Shown here: piece by piece, positions 59,809-64,000 of the stretch | Numbering within the stretch: the stretch's first letter is position 1 | Layout of the letters: each line of letters opens with the position of its first letter | From: UBA1444 sp964601085 | Lineage (GTDB): Bacteria; Bacillota; Negativicutes; UBA1444 | Direction of reading: 5' to 3' | Length of the DNA: 64,000 nt | Assembly (NCBI GenBank): GCA_964601085.1 | Contig: CAZRLN010000002.1 | Span: 81,103-145,102 of the forward strand | The notes under the pieces: model-generated | Told to the model about the DNA's origin: nothing | Seen by the model: the letters and a program-made list of their open reading frames with translations, nothing else | Database searches by the model: none | Program-made: the position numbers and the translations under genes

Positions 59809-62679
59809 ATGGAAATATCGTTGGAAGTTTTGCTCGGGTTAGTTGCGGCATTGACACTTCTGATTCTCTATTGCATCGGTCTGCTTTTGTATTATAAATA
59901 TCGTCTAAGCAAGCGCCGGCGCTATCGGTTGGAGTTGACGCGATTGCTGCTCGCCGACTTGTCCGCCCCCCTGTCCAATACCGACCAATTGCATCAGATG
60001 GTGAAAGAATCGCCGAAGAAGGCATTTCAATTATTGATTGACTTCAGCCAAACTCACAAATTCCAGCAGGATAGTCATTGGCGGTTATTGGAAATTATTC
60101 GCGAAACTGGTTTGGATGTTTATTATCAAAAACGCTTAACCTCAAAAACTGCCCGCAAGCGAATCGATGCCGCCGTTCACCTGGTTGCTTTGCCTGGCGA
60201 GAGGACAAACCGGTCTTTGGAACTGGCCTTGCAGACCGAGTCGGAGCTTTCGGTCAAGCTGCAACTTTGCGCGACGCTGACGTCGCTTGGAAACATCCGG
60301 GCTATTCCCATAATGGTGGAAACCTTGCCGGGCGCGCCGCAATGGTATCGAACCAGGGTCAATATGATGCTGGCTTCTTTTGGCAAAAACTTGCACGATG
60401 AACTGCCGAATTTGATTGATCGCGACGAACCCGAGATTCACAGTTTACTCATTGATTTCGCCAGTATTTTCCCTTCCGGAGAACTCAAAACCTATTTATT
60501 GCAGCAAACCCAGAGCCCGATCCGCGACTTGGCCTACCGCGCCACCCGAACAATCGGACTGTTTTATTACCATGAATTGAACAAACCCGAATTCCTCTTT
60601 CATCCCGACCCGGTCCTGCGCAATATAGTAATTGAAGCGTTGGAGAAAATTCCAAGCCGGCAAACAATAGAAACACTATTGCCGTTGCTGGCCGATCCGC
60701 GCAGCAGTGATACGGCAGTGGTTGTCATCTCGCAAATCCTGCATAAGCAGCCCCAACATCTGAATTGGATCATCGAAGTTTTTTCCCGGGCAAAAACAAA
60801 GGAACTGAGCAATGCGCTGGCCAAAATTCTGTCGAATCGGATCGACTATCTGCTGATGCAGCTGATTGTCGGCAAAAACGAGCGGTTACGGCCAATATTG
60901 ACCGAGATGATCCGTCTGGGAAAAACCAACGGCATTATCGGGTTCCTAAACAAAAACCGAACCATCGAGGCAGAAAACATCATCCTCGAACTGCTGCGAC
61001 CGTTACTGACGGAATTGCCGGATCTGCGGACCGAGCTGCGTTTATACCTGCCATCGCGAATATTGGCGAAACTGAATGAAACTCCCATGGAACATCCGTC
61101 TGTCGTTCGCGATCATTCGGCGGAAAAAGGAAAACTTCTTCGTCTTCGACTCTTACTGCCGATTGTACTGGGGATCGTCCCTCTTTATTACACGGTTCGT
61201 TATTGGGATTATTTGTTTGAATGGAGTTTGTTCCAACACGTAACCCGCTATGTTCTCGATTTCAATTATTTCATCGCCTGGTATTCGCTGACTATCAATT
61301 CTAGTTACCTGATTCTGCTGGCGCTTTCACTCGTTGCGTTAAACAAGCAGGCTCGAAACTGGCGGCTGAAAAAGACGGCCTTTTTGTTCCGCCCGAGGAT
61401 TCTGCCGTCGATATCGATCATCGCCCCGGCTTATCAGGAGGAGGCCTCCATTTTGGAAAGCGCCAATTCCCTGCTGAGTCTGCATTATCCAAATTACGAA
61501 GTCATCATCGTGAATGACGGTTCGACCGACCAGACATTGAAAAAGCTGATCGAATATTATCGGCTGGAAAAGGTTGACCGTTTCATTCCATCCCGCCTCA
61601 AGACCAGGCCTGTTCGCGGAATATACGCCAATCCAAGCTACCCCAAGCTGATTGTGGTCGACAAAGCCGGCGGCGGCAAGGCCGACGCCCTGAATGTCGG
61701 GATCAACATCTCCCGCAAGGAATTTGTCTGCGGCATCGACTCCGATTCTTTACTGGAAAAAGATTCGTTGATCAAAATGGCTTCGATGATCCTGGATTCT
61801 CCCCATGAACCGGTTGCACTGGGTGGCAATATTTTTCCGATCAACGGCTGCACCGTGGATAAAGGGACTCTAACGAAGATCGATATTCCTCGAAGCCATA
61901 TCGCTCGTTTCCAGACGATCGAATATATCCGGGCCTTCATGGCTGGTCGTCTCGGTTGGTCGCAACTCCGATCGCTTCTCATTATTTCCGGTGCTTTCGG
62001 CTTGTTCGGCAAAGACCGTGTAGTTGAAATCGGCGGGTATCTTACCAGCAGTGAGCGATTTAAAAAGGACACTGTCGGGGAAGACATGGAGCTGGTAGTG
62101 CGTCTAAATCGTCACATGTTGGAAAACAAACTGCCGTTCAGTGTTTTATATTCCTTTAATGCTACCTGTTGGACAGAAGTTCCGGAAACCTTAAGCATCT
62201 TGCATCGGCAGCGTGATCGTTGGCAACGCGGCTTGATTGATATTTTGTATTTTCATCGGATCATGCAGTTCAATCCCCGTTATGGGCGAATCGGCATGCT
62301 GGCCATGCCCTACTTCTTTATTTTTGAGCTGTCCGGTCCTTTTATTGAAATGCAGGGCTATTTGATGGTTTTGCTGGCCTGGATTTTGGGATTGCTGAAT
62401 CTGGAAATTGTATTATTGCTGTTCGTAACGTCGATATTACTCGGAATATTGGTTTCCATGTTTGCACTGACCATCGCCGAGAAGGAAAACGATGCGTTTC
62501 CTGGCCCGTATATCCTGACCATGATCGGTTATGCATTTTTAGAAAACTTTGGGCCACGCCAACTGATCAGTTTTTGGCGAGTGGTAGGGTATTTCAGTTC
62601 TTTGCGCCAAACCGCCGCCTGGGGCAAAATGACCCGCCAGGGTTTTCAGCAACAAACTTCCGGTTCTGCCAGCCAATAA
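59809..62679 (+). CDS. HEAT-repeat membrane glycosyltransferase, family 2 (exopolysaccharide synthase-like)
   Basis: A 956-residue protein. A membrane helix at 8-30 is followed by a long helical, HEAT-like region (about 45-430), two or more membrane helices near 447-515, a GT-A domain with PSISIIAPAYQEE (about 532), NDGSTD (568), D-S-D (642), GEDMEL (756) and QRDRWQRG (799), then about four helices (830-890). The D, DxD, ED and Q-x-x-R-W set is that of processive synthases such as BcsA, PgaC and hyaluronan synthase. CAGGAGA lies before ATG. It is in one unit with the sensor-like gene upstream, whose degenerate GGDEF/REC may regulate it; no PilZ domain is seen. The polymer is unknown. Confidence 0.88.
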   Translation: MEISLEVLLGLVAALTLLILYCIGLLLYYKYRLSKRRRYRLELTRLLLADLSAPLSNTDQLHQMVKESPKKAFQLLIDFSQTHKFQQDSHWRLLEIIRETGLDVYYQKRLTSKTARKRIDAAVHLVALPGERTNRSLELALQTESELSVKLQLCATLTSLGNIRAIPIMVETLPGAPQWYRTRVNMMLASFGKNLHDELPNLIDRDEPEIHSLLIDFASIFPSGELKTYLLQQTQSPIRDLAYRATRTIGLFYYHELNKPEFLFHPDPVLRNIVIEALEKIPSRQTIETLLPLLADPRSSDTAVVVISQILHKQPQHLNWIIEVFSRAKTKELSNALAKILSNRIDYLLMQLIVGKNERLRPILTEMIRLGKTNGIIGFLNKNRTIEAENIILELLRPLLTELPDLRTELRLYLPSRILAKLNETPMEHPSVVRDHSAEKGKLLRLRLLLPIVLGIVPLYYTVRYWDYLFEWSLFQHVTRYVLDFNYFIAWYSLTINSSYLILLALSLVALNKQARNWRLKKTAFLFRPRILPSISIIAPAYQEEASILESANSLLSLHYPNYEVIIVNDGSTDQTLKKLIEYYRLEKVDRFIPSRLKTRPVRGIYANPSYPKLIVVDKAGGGKADALNVGINISRKEFVCGIDSDSLLEKDSLIKMASMILDSPHEPVALGGNIFPINGCTVDKGTLTKIDIPRSHIARFQTIEYIRAFMAGRLGWSQLRSLLIISGAFGLFGKDRVVEIGGYLTSSERFKKDTVGEDMELVVRLNRHMLENKLPFSVLYSFNATCWTEVPETLSILHRQRDRWQRGLIDILYFHRIMQFNPRYGRIGMLAMPYFFIFELSGPFIEMQGYLMVLLAWILGLLNLEIVLLLFVTSILLGILVSMFALTIAEKENDAFPGPYILTMIGYAFLENFGPRQLISFWRVVGYFSSLRQTAAWGKMTRQGFQQQTSGSASQ

Positions 62680-62723
62680 CCAAAATTAGAAGCCGGAAAG
62701 AGCAACTTATCTCGTCGTAAAAT

Positions 62724-62770
62724 TAGCGGTTCATTTGCACGAAATAAGATTTCAGGCAAATGAACCGCTA
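62724..62770. terminator. hairpin between the convergent glycosyltransferase and GH16 genes
   Basis: TAGCGGTTCATTTGC and GCAAATGAACCGCTA form a perfect 15-bp stem with a 17-nt loop. On the minus strand it is followed by AATTTTA, on plus by TTGTG, so it fits a bidirectional terminator, better for GH16. Confidence 0.65.
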
Positions 62771-62791
62771 TTGTGTCTGAAAAAAATCCTT

Positions 62792-63541
62792 TTACTTACC
62801 TGCGGGCAGATAAACAAACCGGCGGATTATCAATTCCAACTCCCCAACCGGATCGGGAGCAGCGCCGCGAAACAGCCATAAATTAATGTGAACCCGCATT
62901 TTTCCGTTGGGCAGGAATGTGTCTTCAGATTCCGAGGCGGCGACGATCTTTTGGAAGATTATCCCCCGTCCGTCTTGGCGATGACCGTATTGACTCGAAT
63001 AGACAATTCGGTCTGACAACCAGTCGAGGCGGTGGGTGCTGAAATCTCCTTCCGAAAGGTTCAGTAAAAAATCTTCGACCATTACAGGGCCGTTACGATT
63101 ATGAAGACTGTAATGTAAGTTGGGCCCGGCGTCCTTCCCCCATCGGGAAATTTCCACATCGAGTTCATTCTGGCTCGTTTCATTATAAAGAAACATCCCC
63201 AGAACAACCTTTGGATCCAACTGGGAAGGATTCGCGATCAAGTGGAATAAAAACGATCCATAACCGAACCATTCCACGCTGCGGATTTCGGCGCAATACC
63301 AGCCACCTGCCCTGGAATTGAGCCGGAGGTGTAACTGCCCTTCCGCGTCGACCCTGACATTCTCTTTTGACCAGCGATTTTGACCAGGTGCCCCATACCC
63401 TTCCTTCACCTGCCAGTGATATCCGGAAAATTCAACAGTCGTCGGATTACGCCACGGTGAAGATGCCGCTTCAGAAACGGCGAAAAACCGAAATAAATGA
63501 ATCGTCGAAAACAGCACCGCAAGCGTGTATTTCAGTCTCAT
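62792..63541 (-). CDS. secreted glycoside hydrolase family 16-like protein
   Basis: A 249-residue protein with a signal peptide (residues 1-26, cleavage after S-E-A) and a concanavalin-type beta-jelly roll. The GH16 catalytic motif E-x-D-x-E is present as Glu126, Asp128, Glu130 in NELDVEISRWG. Other family features are WYCAEIRSVEWFGYGSF before it and THRLDWLSDRIVYS after. GH16 enzymes cleave beta-glucans and other gel-forming polysaccharides. It follows the barrel gene by 46 nt and is convergent with the glycosyltransferase, which suggests trimming or release of that polymer. Confidence 0.85.
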   Translation of the reverse strand: MRLKYTLAVLFSTIHLFRFFAVSEAASSPWRNPTTVEFSGYHWQVKEGYGAPGQNRWSKENVRVDAEGQLHLRLNSRAGGWYCAEIRSVEWFGYGSFLFHLIANPSQLDPKVVLGMFLYNETSQNELDVEISRWGKDAGPNLHYSLHNRNGPVMVEDFLLNLSEGDFSTHRLDWLSDRIVYSSQYGHRQDGRGIIFQKIVAASESEDTFLPNGKMRVHINLWLFRGAAPDPVGELELIIRRFVYLPAGK

Positions 63542-63587
63542 GTATGATCTGATCCTATCCGGCAGCTCTCCGTTTCCTCATTATGTC

Positions 63588-64000
63588 TCACCATCTGGTA
63601 TTCCAGGATATGGAATAGTCTTGTGAGGAATAACTGCCGTCACTATAGCACTGCACATCAATAGCAAAGTGATCCAGTTGATAGCGGACGCCTAAAGTGG
63701 TTCGATTGATATGGCCATCCTTGTTCCGCGCCAGCAGCGATTGGCTCAGCCTGATCGCCAAACTTCCCTCGCCAATCGGAATCGCATATTCCGGCACAAG
63801 GGACAGAGAAGATTCTCCCTTGGGCAAATAATAAACCGATCGCTTCTCATAATCCGATGTGTCATAGAGATAGGCCAGGCCCAACCGAAAGCGCGGGCTA
63901 AAATCTTTGGCAAGGCCAATTCCGAAGCTCTTGCGATAGTTTTTATCACTGAATTGTGCATATTTCAGAGTTGCATCAAGCATCAGACGCCGGTCGAGCT
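63588..64000 (-). CDS. outer-membrane beta-barrel protein, C-terminal part (gene runs off the right edge)
   Basis: At least 136 residues, open to the window edge, of alternating hydrophobic/polar strands with aromatic girdle residues (FGIGLAKDFSPRFRLGLAYLY, LAIRLSQSLLARNKDG, TTLGVRYQLDHFAIDVQCY) and a last strand ending in an aromatic residue (SISWNTRW), the signal for barrel assembly. The ATG at 63983 is probably internal, as the frame continues upstream with L-D-R-R-L. YaiO-family barrels, which occur with exopolysaccharide genes, are a possible match, but only the C-terminus is visible. It precedes GH16 on the same strand. Confidence 0.75.
   Translation of the reverse strand, partial: LDRRLMLDATLKYAQFSDKNYRKSFGIGLAKDFSPRFRLGLAYLYDTSDYEKRSVYYLPKGESSLSLVPEYAIPIGEGSLAIRLSQSLLARNKDGHINRTTLGVRYQLDHFAIDVQCYSDGSYSSQDYSISWNTRW

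Noticed and set aside
1..64000. CRISPR arrays, prophage, insertion sequences, tRNA or rRNA genes
   Set aside because: No regularly spaced repeats, transposase or integrase frames, or rRNA/tRNA-like sequences were noticed by eye. Short degenerate remnants could still be missed without a database search.

Overview
The window looks like chromosome from an anaerobic, spore-former-type Firmicute with an outer membrane (Negativicutes, probably Sporomusaceae-like; inferred from gene content only). Firmicute signs are a T-box leader, an FMN riboswitch, a PASTA-domain Ser/Thr kinase, A/G-rich Shine-Dalgarno sites and frequent TTG starts. Outer-membrane signs are an LptA/OstA-like protein, a TolC-type channel, an RND pump and a terminal beta-barrel fragment. 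Anaerobic signs are NfnAB-like and IorAB ferredoxin enzymes and radical SAM proteins. Nearly all of the window is coding. No rRNA, tRNA, CRISPR array, transposase or phage gene was seen.

Layout. 1-16.4 kb (all minus): a long co-directional run from guaB down to a truncated nfnB-like gene. Its middle, 1.4-6.4 kb, is a compact cluster for by-products of S-adenosylmethionine (SAM): an MTA/SAH-type deaminase, a class II aldolase, an adenosylhomocysteinase homologue, MtnA and an MtnP homologue. Ferredoxin enzymes lie on both sides (IorAB upstream, NfnAB-like downstream). Further upstream are surE, queE, queD, a membrane glycosyltransferase, pssA/psd and a WecG/TagA transferase. 16.5-22.3 kb: a polyphosphate module (ppx-ppk-sixA on plus, convergent with a CYTH-CHAD gene). 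22.3-26.3 kb: a tautomerase, recG, a LysR regulator, two very small ORFs and rpmB. 26.4-31.0 kb: ribD-ribE-ribBA-ribH-hslO behind an FMN riboswitch with an attenuator.

31.0-38.5 kb: an LptA-like gene, tolC, an orphan gene, an RND pump, a membrane-fusion gene interrupted by one in-frame stop, and a TetR gene with matching palindromes before tetR and before the fusion gene. 38.6-49.1 kb: the housekeeping run priA-def-fmt-DUF116-rsmB-rlmN-prkC-rsgA-rpe, lacking the phosphatase gene usually found beside prkC. 49.2-52.4 kb: a secreted propeller-like protein, a shortened AmrS-type radical SAM gene and metK. 52.6-57.6 kb: livJHMGF, a branched-chain amino acid importer behind a leucine-type T-box leader.

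57.7-64.0 kb holds the most unusual content: a three-domain protein (flavodiiron-like metallo-beta-lactamase fold, GGDEF-like domain without the GGDEF motif, receiver domain with Glu at the phosphorylation site), a HEAT-repeat membrane glycosyltransferase, a secreted GH16-like hydrolase and an outer-membrane barrel cut by the window edge. Together they look like a synthase-dependent exopolysaccharide system with a built-in sensor in a diderm Firmicute.
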